Origin: Pleurodeles waltl
Lineage: Eukaryota > Chordata > Amphibia > Caudata > Salamandridae
Direction: 5' to 3'
Length of the DNA stretch: 64,000 nt
NCBI RefSeq assembly: GCF_031143425.1
Contig: NC_090447.1
Location: 27,990,238-28,054,237, forward strand
Below the pieces are notes generated by a model. The model saw only the letters and a program-made list of their open reading frames with translations, was not told where the DNA came from and did not search any database. Below, one piece after another: positions 47,090 to 57,613 of the stretch; positions within the stretch are counted from its first letter, which is position 1; every line of letters begins with the position of its first letter. A program made the position numbers and the translations under genes.

Positions 47090-49775
47090 TGTAGGAAGTT
47101 GGCTCTGTATGTGCTATTTCAAAGTAAGGAATAGCATGCACAGAGTCCAAGGGTTCCCCTTAGAGGTAAAATAGTGGTAAAAATAGATAATACTAATGCT
47201 CTATTTTGTGGTAGTGTGGTCGAGCAGTAGGCTTATCCAAGGAGTAGTGTTAAGCATTTGTTGTACATACACATAGGCAATAAATGAGGTACACACACTC
47301 AGAGACAAATCCAGCCAATAGGTTTTTGTATAGAAAAATATCTTTTCTTAGTTTATTTTAAGAACCACAGGTTCAAATTCTACATGTAATATCTCATTCG
47401 AAAGGTATTGCAGGTAAGTACTTTAGGAACTTCAAATCATCAAAATTGCATGTATACTTTTCAAGTTATTCACAAATAGCTGTTTTAAAAGTGGACACTT
47501 AGTGCAATTTTCACAGTTCCTAGGGGAGGTAAGTATTTGTTAGGTTAACCAGGTAAGTAAGACACTTACAGGGCTTAGTTCTTGGTCCAAGGTAGCCCAC
47601 CGTTGGGGGTTCAGAGCAACCCCAAAGTCACCACACCAGTAGCTCAGGGCCGGTCAGGTGCAGAGTTCAAAGTGGTGCCCAAAACACATAGGCTAGAATG
47701 GAGAGAAGGTGGTGCCCCGGTTCCGGTCTGCTTGCAGGTAAGTACCCGCGTCTTCGGAGGGCAGACCAGGGGGGTTTTGTAGGGCACCGGGGGGGACACA
47801 GGTCCACACCGAAATTTCACCCTCAGCGGCGCGGGGGCGGCCGGGTGCAGTGTAGAAACAAGCGTCGGGTTCGCAATGTTAGTCTATGAGAGATCTCGGG
47901 ATCTCTTCAGCGCTGCAGGCAGGCAAGGGGGGGATTCCTCGGGGAAACCTCCACTTGGGCAAGGGAGAGGGACTCCTGGGGGTCACTTCTCCAGTGAAAG
48001 TCCGGTCCTTCAGGTCCTGGGGGCTGCGGGTGCAGGGTCTCTCCCAGGCGTCGGGACTTTAGGTTCAAAGAGTCGCGGTCAGGGGAAGCCTCGGGATTCC
48101 CTCTGCAGGCGGCGCTGTGGGGGCTCAGGGGGGACAGGTTTTGGTACTCACAGTATCAGAGTAGTCCTGGGGTCCCTCCTGAGGGGTTGGATCGCCACCA
48201 GCCGAGTCGGGGTCGCCGGGTGCAGTGTTGCAAGTCTCACGCTTCTTGCGGGGAGCTTGCAGGGTTCTTTAAAGCTGCTGGAAACAAAGTTGCAGCTTTT
48301 CTTGGAGCAGGTCCGCTGTCCTCGGGAGTTTCTTGTCTTTTCGAAGCAGGGGCAGTACTCAGAGGATGTCGAGGTCGCTGGTCCCTTCGGAAGGCGTCGC
48401 TGGAGCAGGATCTTTGGAAGGCAGGAGACAGGCCGGTGAGTTTCTGGAGCCAAGGCAGTTGTCGTCTTCTGGTCTTCCGCTGCAGGGGTTTTCAGCTAGG
48501 CAGTCCTTCTTCTGGTAGTTGCAGGAATCTAATTTTCTAGGGTTCAGGGTAGCCCTTAAATACTAAATTTAAGGGCGTGTTTAGGTCTGGGGGGTTAGTA
48601 GCCAATGGCTACTAGCCCTGAGGGTGGGTACACCCTCTTTGTGCCTCCTCCCAAGGGGAGGGGGTCACAATCCTAACCCTATTGGGGGAATCCTCCATCT
48701 GCAAGATGGAGGATTTCTAAAAGTCAGAGTCACCTCAGCTCAGGACACCTTAGGGGCTGTCCTGACTGGCCAGTGACTCCTCCTTGTTTTTCTCATTATT
48801 TTCTCCGGCCTTGCCGCCAAAAGTGGGGCCTGGCCGGAGGGGGCGGGCAACTCCACTAGCTGGAGTGTCCTGCTGGGTTGGCACAAAGGAGGTGAGCCTT
48901 TGAGGCTCACCGCCAGGTGTGACAATTCCTGCCTGGGGGAGGTGTTAGCATCTCCACCCAGTGCAGGCTTTGTTACTGGCCTCAGAGTGACAAAGGCACT
49001 CTCCCCATGGGGCTAGCAACATGTCTCGGTTTGTGGCAGGCTGCTAAAACTAGTCAGCCTACACAGATAGTCGGTTAAGTTTCAGGGGGCACCTCTAAGG
49101 TGCCCTCTGGGGTGTATTTTACAATAAAATGTACACTGGCATCAGTGTGCATTTATTGTGCTGAGAAGTTTGATACCAAACTTCCCAGTTTTCAGTGTAG
49201 CCATTATGGTGCTGTGGAGTTCGTGTTTGACAAACTCCCAGACCATATACTCTTATGGCTACCCTGCACTTACAATGTCTAAGGTTTTGTTTAGACACTG
49301 TAGGGGTACCATGCTCATGCACTGGTACCCTCACCTATGGTATAGTGCACCCTGCCTTAGGGCTGTAAGGCCTGCTAGAGGGGTGGCTTACCTATACTGC
49401 ATAGGCAGTGAGAGGCTGGCATGGCACCCTGAGGGGAGTGCCATGTCGACTTACTCGTTTTGTCCTCACTAGCACACACAAGCTGGCAAGCAGTGTGTCT
49501 GTGCTGAGTGAGAGGTCTCCAGGGTGGCATAAGACATGCTGCAGCCCTTAGAGACCTTCCTTGGCATCAGGGCCCTTGGTACTAGAAGTACCAGTTACAA
49601 GGGACTTATCTGAATGCCAGGGTGTGCCAATTGTGGATACAATGGTACATTTTAGGTGAAGGAACACTGGTGCTGGGGCCTGGTTAGCAGGGTCCCAGCA
49701 CTCTTCTCAGTCAAGTCAGCATCAGTATCAGGCAAAAAGTGGGGGGTAACTGCAACAGGGAGCCATTTCTTTACA
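47090..49775 (-). repeat. LTR (3' LTR of the minus-strand element)
   Basis: 2,686 bp, TGTAGGAAGTTGG ... CCATTTCTTTACA. Shares its right end with 52568-55242 but not with the older solo copies at 4382 and 41054. Confidence 0.95.
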
Positions 49776-49793
49776 CAAGCCCCCCCCAGCCCA
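49776..49793 (-). other. Candidate polypurine tract
   Basis: On the minus strand GGGCTGGGGGGGGCTTG directly abuts the 3' LTR, the position where plus-strand DNA synthesis is primed. Confidence 0.7.
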
Positions 49794-49893
49794 CAGGCCA
49801 GGAGACTCAGCCCAAGCTGGGAGAGTCTTCCTAGTCTGTCAGGCGAGGAAGAGTAGGAGAAATAGGCTGGTTAGTTGCAGGGCCTACTCTGCC

Positions 49894-52302
49894 TTACATC
49901 CTTCTGTTCAGGTCATTCCCTTTGGGGAACTGACCTACTTCCACAGTGATAGGACCTAGTCTGAATTGCCTCTTGTCTGCCTCTTCAATGTCTCCACCCA
50001 TTCTTTCTATTTTGGTCTTAGAGGTATCCACCTCTGCTAACCTTATCTTGGCCAGGGTTACCCGTAGCTTACCCAGAGAGGTTACCCAGAGCTGGAGTAA
50101 CCCCACCATGACTAATAGGGTCAGGGGGCCTAACTTGCTATTTGGCATGGGGTCAGACCACCATGCTAAGGATAGTGCAGCCATAAAGGCTAACACCCAG
50201 CAGAGGCCACTGACAGCTGTCAGTGCCCAGAACCACACCTTTAGCTCTTCACCTAAAAGGGAAAGGGCTAAGTTACAGGCCTCTTTGGGTTCAGGTTGCC
50301 TGTCTGCTGTATTAGAGTGGGGGGTTACCACATCTTGTAGTAAACACCCTTCTTCCACTCTTTCTTCTGTTAGCTGAGGAGCCACCCACTCAGGTTTAAC
50401 AGTTGCCTGACTAGCCAGGACTTCTTGTGGGTCAGGTTGGACTTTATCAGGGCCATTTTTGGAGTTCTCCCCTACTGGAGCAGAATCTCCTTGGCTTGCT
50501 GTAACCTTGGCTAAAGGTTGTCCACCCTTCCTACTCTGTTTTCTTTTCTTCTTCTTCTGGGGCCTGCTTGCATTTACTGCAGAGGCAGGACTTCCAGAAT
50601 CCTTGGGAGAGGACTGGCACTGGACCAGTTCCCCTCTTGGGCTCTGACTAACCTCTGGGTAGTCATTTCCAAGGAGACAATCAAGGGGGAGGTCTGTACT
50701 GACTACTACCCTTCTCCAGCTAAGAGTGCCACCCACTTCTATGGGCACTAAAGCCACAGGCCTCTTAGTGACCCTGTCTAGGCTAACTCTTACCCTGGCC
50801 GTCTCACCTGGGATGTACTGGTTTGAGAGCACCAGCCTGTCATGCACAATAGTGTGACTGGCACAAGTGTCTCTCAGGGCAGTGGTTGGGATTCCATTCA
50901 CCAGTAGGTGGTGGAAGTGTCTACTTCCCTCTGGAATCTCCAACTCACCTGTTGGGCCCTGTTTCCAGTTGAAGGCTAGGAAGACCTCCTCATCTGAGGA
51001 GTCATCTCCCATGGCTACACTGGTTACCCCAGGAATTTTGTTCTGGGGTTTGTTTTTGGGACAAGAAGTGTCCTTGGTGTGGTGCCCAGACTGTTTACAG
51101 TTGTGGCACCATGCCTTAGTGGCATCCCAGTTCTTACCCTGGTACCCACCTTTGTTTTGGGTTGTGTCTTGGGGCCCACCCACCTGTTCTGGTTTTTGGG
51201 GGCCTACAGAGGACTCTTTTTCTTTGTTTCTAGTGTTACCCACTTTCTCCTGGGGAGTTTTTGTAACCCCTTTCTTTTGGTCACCCCCAGTGGAAGTTTT
51301 GGTTACCCTAGTCTTGACCCAGTGGTCTGCCTTCTTTCCCAATTCTTGGGGAGAAATTGGACCTAGGTCTACCAGATACTGATGCAACTTTTCATTGAAG
51401 CAGTTACTTAAAATGTGTTCTTTCATAAACAAATTATAAAGCCCAACATAGTCACACACTTCATTTCCAGTTAACCAACCATCTAGTGTTTTTACTGAGT
51501 AGTCTACAAAATCAACCCAGGTCTGGCTCGAGGATTTTTGAGCCCCCCTGAACCTAATCCTGTACTCCTCAGTGGAGAATCCAAAGCCCTCAATCAGGGT
51601 ACCCTTCATGAGGTCATAAGATTCTGCATCTTGTCCAGAGAGTGTGAGGAGTCTATCCCTACACTTTCCTGTGAACATTTCCCAAAGGAGAGCACCCCAG
51701 TGAGATCTGTTCACTTTTCTGGTTACACAAGCCCTCTCAAAAGCTGTGAACCATTTGGTGATGTCATCACCATCTTCATATTTAGTTACAATCCCTTTAG
51801 GGATTTTCAACATGTCAGGAGAATCTCTGACCCTATTTATGTTGCTGCCACCATTGATGGGTCCTAGGCCCATCTCTTGTCTTTCCCTCTCTATGGCTAG
51901 GATCTGTCTTTCCAAAGCCAATCTTTTGGCCATCCTGGCTAACTGGATGTCCTCTTCACTGGGGCTATCCTCAGTGATTTCAGAGGTGTTGGTCTCTCCT
52001 GTGAGGGAACCAGCATCTCTGACTATTATTTTTGGAGTCAGGGTTTGAGGGACCCTGTTCTCCCTAGATAGGACTGGTAGGGGGGAATTTTCCTCCAAGT
52101 CACTATCCTCTTCCTCTGAGTTGCCACCCTCAGAGGGGTTGGCCTTTTCAAACTCTGCCAAAAGCTCCTGGAGCTGTATTTTGGTAGGTTTGGGGCCCAT
52201 TGTTATTTTCTTTATTTTACAGAGTGACCTTAGCTCCCTTATCTTAAGATGGAGGTAAGGTGTGGTGTCGAGTTCCACCACAGTCACATCTGTGCTAGAC
52301 AT
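49894..52302 (-). CDS. Gag-protease-membrane polyprotein of the LTR element (802 aa)
   Basis: Intact ORF from ATG at 52302 to TAA at 49894, with a ~265-nt leader after the 5' LTR. Residues 1-60 are a charged N-terminus and 110-145 a charged, coiled-coil-like helix (A-R-M-A-K-R-L-A-L-E-R). Residues ~170-335 resemble the capsid of Gypsy-type Gag, related to SCAN domains (W-F-T-A-F-E-R, Y-N-L-F-M-K-E-H). A zinc knuckle at 399-414 is C-x2-C-x4-H-x6-C, a spacing variant of CCHC. A retropepsin-like domain at 465-550 has A-L-R-D-T-C-A-S (catalytic D-T-G with G changed to C) and D-C-L-L-G-N-D. A basic patch lies at 583-593 and two hydrophobic segments at about 689-714 and 724-743, before an amphipathic tail. 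The membrane hairpin is unexpected for Gag-Pro. No polymerase or integrase follows. Confidence 0.88.
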   Translation of the reverse strand: MSSTDVTVVELDTTPYLHLKIRELRSLCKIKKITMGPKPTKIQLQELLAEFEKANPSEGGNSEEEDSDLEENSPLPVLSRENRVPQTLTPKIIVRDAGSLTGETNTSEITEDSPSEEDIQLARMAKRLALERQILAIERERQEMGLGPINGGSNINRVRDSPDMLKIPKGIVTKYEDGDDITKWFTAFERACVTRKVNRSHWGALLWEMFTGKCRDRLLTLSGQDAESYDLMKGTLIEGFGFSTEEYRIRFRGAQKSSSQTWVDFVDYSVKTLDGWLTGNEVCDYVGLYNLFMKEHILSNCFNEKLHQYLVDLGPISPQELGKKADHWVKTRVTKTSTGGDQKKGVTKTPQEKVGNTRNKEKESSVGPQKPEQVGGPQDTTQNKGGYQGKNWDATKAWCHNCKQSGHHTKDTSCPKNKPQNKIPGVTSVAMGDDSSDEEVFLAFNWKQGPTGELEIPEGSRHFHHLLVNGIPTTALRDTCASHTIVHDRLVLSNQYIPGETARVRVSLDRVTKRPVALVPIEVGGTLSWRRVVVSTDLPLDCLLGNDYPEVSQSPRGELVQCQSSPKDSGSPASAVNASRPQKKKKRKQSRKGGQPLAKVTASQGDSAPVGENSKNGPDKVQPDPQEVLASQATVKPEWVAPQLTEERVEEGCLLQDVVTPHSNTADRQPEPKEACNLALSLLGEELKVWFWALTAVSGLCWVLAFMAALSLAWWSDPMPNSKLGPLTLLVMVGLLQLWVTSLGKLRVTLAKIRLAEVDTSKTKIERMGGDIEEADKRQFRLGPITVEVGQFPKGNDLNRRM

Positions 52303-52548
52303 TTTGCTTCTAAAAGTTGGAATACTTTTTAAGAATCTACAACTGGTTCTAGAATCTAATTCAAACTTTTACAAACTTTTAAACTCTAAAAGAAATGCTA
52401 AACAGGATCTAACACAAGGCCCTAGCAGGTCTTTTAAGAATTTAGAAAACTTTTCAAATTGCAAAAATCAATTTCTAATGACAATTTTGGAATTTGTCGT
52501 GTGATCAGGTATTGGCTGAGTAGTCCAGCAAATGCAAAGTCTTGTACC

Positions 52549-52567
52549 CCACCGCTGATCCACCAAT
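52549..52567 (-). other. Candidate primer-binding site
   Basis: On the minus strand, directly inside the 5' LTR, the sequence TTGGTGGATCAGCGGTGGG starts with TGG after one T, as tRNA-complementary primer sites do. I could not assign the tRNA. Confidence 0.5.
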
Positions 52568-55242
52568 GTAGGAAGTTGGCTCTGTATGTGCTATTTCAAA
52601 GTAAGGAATAGCATGCACAGAGTCCAAGGGTTCCCCTTAGAGGTAAAATAGTGGTAAAAATAGATAATACTAATGCTCTATTTTGTGGTAGTGTGGTCGA
52701 GCAGTAGGCTTATCCAAGGAGTAGTGTTAAGCATTTGTTGTACATACACATAGGCAATAAATGAGGTACACACACTCAGAGACAAATCCAGCCAATAGGT
52801 TTTTGTATAGAAAAATATATTTTCTTAGTTTATTTTAAGAACCACAGGTTCAAATTCTACATGTAATATCTCATTCGAAAGGTATTGCAGGTAAGTACTT
52901 TAGGAACTTCAAATCATCAAAATTGCATGTATACTTCAAGTTATTCACAAATAGCTGTTTTAAAAGTGGACACTTAGTGCAATATTTACAGTTCCTAGGG
53001 GAGGTAAGTATTTGTTAGGTTAACCAGGTAAGTAAGACACTTACAGGGCTTAGTTCTTGGTCCAAGGTAGCCCACCGTTGGGGGTTCAGAGCAACCCCAA
53101 AGTCACCACACCAGTAGCTCAGGGCCGGTCAGGTGCAGAGTTCAAAGTGGTGCCCAAAGCTAGAATGGAGAGAAGGGGGTGCCCCGGTTCCGGTCTGCTT
53201 GCAGGTAAGTACCCGCGTCTTCGGAGGGCAGACCAGGGGGGTTTTGTAGGGCACCGGGGGGGACACAGGTCCACACCGAAATTTCACCCTCAGCGGCGCG
53301 GGGGCGGCCGGGTGCAGTGTAGAAACAAGCGTCGGGTTCGCAATGTTAGTCTATGAGAGATCTCGGGATCTCTTCAGCGCTGCAGGCAGGCAAGGGGGGG
53401 ATTCCTCGGGGAAACCTCCACTTGGGCAAGGGAGAGGGACTCCTGGGGGTCACTTCTCCAGTGAAAGTCCGGTCCTTCAGGTCCTGGGGGCTGCGGGTGC
53501 AGGGTCTCTCCCAGGCGTCGGGACTTTAGGTTCAAAGAGTCGCGGTCAGGGGAAGCCTCGGGATTCCCTCTGCAGGCGGCGCTGTGGGGGCTCAGGGGGG
53601 ACAGGTTTTGGTACTCACAGTATCAGAGTAGTCCTGGGGTCCCTCCTGAGGGGTTGGATCGCCACCAGCCGAGTCGGGGTCGCCGGGTGCAGTGTTGCAA
53701 GTCTCACGCTTCTTGCGGGGAGCTTGCAGGGTTCTTTAAAGCTGCTGGAAACAAAGTTGCAGCTTTTCTTGGAGCAGGTCCGCTGTCCTCGGGAGTTTCT
53801 TGTCTTTTCGAAGCAGGGGCAGTCCTCAGAGGATGTCGAGGTCGCTGGTCCCTTCGGAAGGCGTCGCTGGAGCAGGATCTTTGGAAGGCAGGAGACAGGC
53901 CGGTGAGTTTCTGGAGCCAAGGCAGTTGTCGTCTTCTGGTCTTCCGCTGCAGGGGTTTTCAGCTAGGCAGTCCTTCTTCTGGTAGTTGCAGGAATCTAAT
54001 TTTCTAGGGTTCAGGGTAGCCCTTAAATACTAAATTTAAGGGCGTGTTTAGGTCTGGGGGGTTAGTAGCCAATGGCTACTAGCCCTGAGGGTGGGTACAC
54101 CCTCTTTGTGCCTCCTCCCAAGGGGAGGGGGTCACAATCCTAACCCTATTGGGGGAATCCTCCATCTGCAAGATGGAGGATTTCTAAAAGTCAGAGTCAC
54201 CTCAGCTCAGGACACCTTAGGGGCTGTCCTGACTGGCCAGTGACTCCTCCTTGTTTTTCTCATTATTTTCTCCGGCCTTGCCGCCAAAAGTGGGGCCTGG
54301 CCGGAGGGGGCGGGCAACTCCACTAGCTGGAGTGTCCTGCTGGGTTGGCACAAAGGAGGTGAGCCTTTGAGGCTCACCGCCAGGTGTGACAATTCCTGCC
54401 TGGGGGAGGTGTTAGCATCTCCACCCAGTGCAGGCTTTGTTACTGGCCTCAGAGTGACAAAGGCACTCTCCCCATGGGGCCAGCAACATGTCTCGGTTTG
54501 TGGCAGGCTGCTAAAACTAGTCAGCCTACACAGATAGTCGGTTAAGTTTCAGGGGGCACCTCTAAGGTGCCCTCTGGGGTGTATTTTACAATAAAATGTA
54601 CACTGGCATCAGTGTGCATTTATTGTGCTGAGAAGTTTGATACCAAACTTCCCAGTTTTCAGTGTAGCCATTATGGTGCTGTGGAGTTCGTGTTTGACAA
54701 ACTCCCAGACCATATACTCTTATGGCTACCCTGCACTTACAATGTCTAAGGTTTTGTTTAGACACTGTAGGGGTACCATGCTCATGCACTGGTACCCTCA
54801 CCTATGGTATAGTGCACCCTGCCTTAGGGCTGTAAGGCCTGCTAGAGGGGTGGCTTACCTATACTGCATAGGCAGTGAGAGGCTGGCATGGCACCCTGAG
54901 GGGAGTGCCATGTCGACTTACTCGTTTTGTCCTCACTAGCACACACAAGCTGGCAAGCAGTGTGTCTGTGCTGAGTGAGAGGTCTCCAGGGTGGCATAAG
55001 ACATGCTGCAGCCCTTAGAGACCTTCCTTGGCATCAGGGCCCTTGGTACTAGAAGTACCAGTTACAAGGGACTTATCTGAATGCCAGGGTGTGCCAATTG
55101 TGAATACAATGGTACATTTTAGGTGAAGGAACACTGGTGCTGGGGCCCGGTTAGCAGGGTCCCAGCACTCTTCTCAGTCAAGTCAGCATCAGTATCAGGC
55201 AAAAAGTGGGGGGTAACTGCAACAGGGAGCCATTTCTTTACA
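52568..55242 (-). repeat. LTR (5' LTR of the minus-strand element)
   Basis: 2,675 bp, near-identical to 47090-49775 apart from about ten point or small indel differences seen by eye. Confidence 0.95.
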
Positions 55243-55747
55243 CTGGAGCTCTCTGCCCTTTACCAATCCAGCCACGGGCCCATCCATCTGGCCCATCAAG
55301 ACTCACTCTCATTTCATCAGTCCATAAAACCTTAGAAAAATCAGTCTTGAGATATTTCTTGGCCCAGTCTTGACGTTTCAGCTTGTGTGTCTTGTTCAGT
55401 GGTGGTCGTATTTCAGCCTTTCTTACCTTGGCCATGTCTCTGAGTATTGCACACCTTGTGCTTTTGGGCACTCCAGTGATGTTGCAGCTCTGAAATATGG
55501 CCAAACTGGTGGCAAGTGGCATCGTGGCAGCTGCACGCTTGACTTTTCTCAGTTCATGGGCAGTTATTTTGCACCTTGGTTTTTCCACACGCTTCTTGCG
55601 ACCCTGTTGACTATTTTGAATGAAACGCTTGATTGTTCGATGATCACGCTTCAGAAGCTTTGCAATTTTAAGAGTGCTGCATCCCTCTGCAAGATATCTC
55701 ACTAGTTTTGACTTTTCTGAGCCTGTCAAGTCCTTCTTTTGACCCAT
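55243..55747 (-). pseudogene. Tc1 transposase, N-terminal half (DNA-binding HTH and first catalytic D)
   Basis: Minus-strand ORF starting MGQKKDLTGSEKSKLV at 55747. It has a paired helix-turn-helix DNA-binding region (A-E-G-C-S-T-L-K-I-A-K-L-L, then T-I-K-R-F-I), a basic linker, and the first catalytic aspartate in F-S-K-V-L-W-T-D-E-M-R. It runs without a stop to the CTGGA duplication where the LTR begins; one base of the interrupted codon remains and the other two are at 47083-47084. See the C-terminal half at 46573. Confidence 0.93.
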
Positions 55748-55965
55748 TTTGCCAAAGGAAAGGAAGTTGCCTAATAATTATGCACACCTGATATAGGGTG
55801 TTGATGTCATTAGACCACACCCCTTCTCATTACAGAGATGCACATCACCTAATATGCTTAATTGGTAGTAGGCTTTCGAGCCTATACAGCTTGGAGTAAG
55901 ACAACATGCATAAAGAGGATGATGTGGTCAAAATACTAATTTGCCTAATAATTCTGCACTCCCTG

Positions 55966-57439
55966 TAGGCGACCGGGCATCGGCACCGAAAAAGGGCATG
56001 CATGTGTCGAAGTCATCCGACTCCAGTCGAGATACCGGCACAGAGCACACTCGACCCCGAGACACCGGGTCAGAGCAGACTCGACCCCGAGACGCCGGGT
56101 CAGAGCAATGTCGGCACAGAGAGAGCGGCACCGAACCAAGTCGGCACCGAGAAATCTGTAGGCCAAAGAGCAAAAAAGTGTCGTCGGAACATCCGGCCTC
56201 GGAACCGAAATCAAGTTCCTACACAGAGGAACAAGGCCTGTCCTCACAAATGAAAACACATAGATTTGGACAGGAACTGGAGACAATGGAGCCAGAGTAC
56301 ACCTAAAGAAGGCTCCACATCCAAAAGGAAACGGGGAAGATCAGCACTCTCCCTCCGATTCGAATGAAACGCGAACTTGCCTTCCAGGAGAAAGACAAGC
56401 AGCCACAGGCAAAGGTGGCTAAACAAGTAACCCCGCCACCGTCTCCACATCGCTCTCCGCAACCATCACCGGTAGCCACTCCACCAATGATGCAATCCCC
56501 AACTCATACAGGGATGAGTCAGGATGATCCAGACGCGTGGGATCTTTATGATGTGCCAGTGTCGGATAACAGTCCTGACTGTTATCCAGCTAGACCGTCA
56601 CCACCAGAAGATAGTACAGCCTACGCACAGGTGGTGTCAAGGGCAGCGGCGTTTCATAATGTCAGCTTGCATGCAGATCCAATTGAAGACGACTTTCTAT
56701 TTAATACACTGTCGTCCACACACAGCCAGTACCAGAGTCTCCCCATGCTACCTGGAATGCTAAAACACTCCAAACAAGTGTTTGAGGAGCCTGTAAAAGG
56801 AAGGGCCATTATTCCAAGAGTGGAGAAAAAATATAAACCGCCACCAACATCACACAACAGTTAACACCGGACTCAGTGGTAGTAGGGGCAGCTCGCAAGA
56901 GGGCGAACTCACACACTTCAGGAGATGCACCACCTCCAGATAAAGAGAGTCGTAAGTTTGACGCGGCAGGGAAAAGGGTGGCGGCACAGGCAGCAAACCA
57001 GTGGCGTATTGCAAACTCACAGGCTTTGTTGGCCAGATACGATAGGGCTCATTGGGACGAAATGCAACACTTTATAGTACATTTACCCAAGAAGTTCCAA
57101 AAGAGAGCACAGCAAGTGGCGGAAGAAGGACATAGTATCTCAAACAATCAGATACGGTCAGCAATGGATGCAGCAGACACAGCTGCTAGAACTGTGAACA
57201 CAGCAGTGACAATAAGGAGACATGCATGGCTGCGTACATCAGGATTGAAGCCGGAAATAGAAAAAGCCGTGCTGAATATGCCATTTAACGGACAGCAGTT
57301 GTTTGGGCCGGAGGTGGACACTGCCATCGAAAAGCTCAAAAAGGACACTGATACGACCAAAGCCATGGGCGCACTCTACTCCCCACAGAGCAGAGGCACA
57401 TTTCGTAGAACACAGTTTCGAGGGGGGTTTCGAGGATAA
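55966..57439 (+). pseudogene. DIRS-1 gag-like ORF, remaining part
   Basis: Continues the DIRS gag after the Tc1 insertion: an R-D-T-G-S-E-Q-T-R-P repeat-like stretch, proline/serine-rich middle, then A-R-K-R-A-N-S, R-R-H-A-W-L-R and M-P-F-N-G-Q-Q-L-F-G-P-E-V-D. Compared with DIRS-2 it has TAA at 56304 (CAA in DIRS-2), a 13-bp deletion near 56849 that shifts the frame, and TAA at 57437 cutting off the R/G-rich tail. With the earlier TAG and the Tc1, this gag is clearly dead. Confidence 0.88.
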
Positions 57440-57613
57440 AGCACGGAACCCACAACCTCACAAACAAGGCCCACTTATCAGAGCCAATATCAGCGGGGAA
57501 GTTTTCGGGGACAATATAGAGGGGGACAGTTCCAAAAAAGTAGAGGGAAGTTCCAAAGTCCCAAAACTCCACAAAACAAGCAGTGACTTACACGTCCCAA
57601 ATCCCCAACACAT

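Larger units (their letters stand above)
47090..55242 (-). mobile_element. Complete non-autonomous LTR retrotransposon, family LTR-A (8,153 bp)
   Basis: Two LTRs (47090-49775 and 52568-55242) flank a 2,792-bp internal region, with CTGGA duplicated outside (47085-47089 and 55243-55247). The LTRs differ at about ten places by eye over about 2.68 kb, including one ~10-bp deletion (near 53157), so the insertion is recent. The only sizeable coding region is the 802-codon minus-strand ORF at 49894-52302. There is no reverse transcriptase, RNase H or integrase, so the element must rely on another for replication. A purine-rich tract and a TGG-starting candidate primer site adjoin the LTRs in the expected places. 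It resembles the gag-only (TR-GAG) class known in plants. Confidence 0.95.
46246..55965 (-). mobile_element. Tc1-like DD37E transposon, split by an LTR retrotransposon
   Basis: The inverted termini are CAGGGAGTGCAGAATT at the left and its reverse complement at the right, flanked by TA (46244-46245 and 55966-55967). The empty site is visible in DIRS-2 (cgaaaaataggtgaccg, about 61820). Without the LTR element and one CTGGA it is about 1.56 kb, the usual Tc1 size. A second inner copy of the aattattaggcaa motif sits about 190 bp inside each end (46436-46457 and 55763-55786), an IR/DR-like layout. The two transposase halves share one frame. The D-to-E spacing puts it in the DD37E group of Tc1-like elements. 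Confidence 0.95.

Noticed and set aside
52549..52567. Assignment of the primer-binding site to a particular tRNA
   Set aside because: The sequence begins with TGG as expected, but I could not match the remainder confidently to any tRNA 3' end.
41546..55335. Recurring 60-220-codon ORFs inside the LTRs (same peptides in each copy)
   Set aside because: They recur because the LTR recurs. Composition and frame overlap on both strands indicate shadows in GC-rich LTR sequence.
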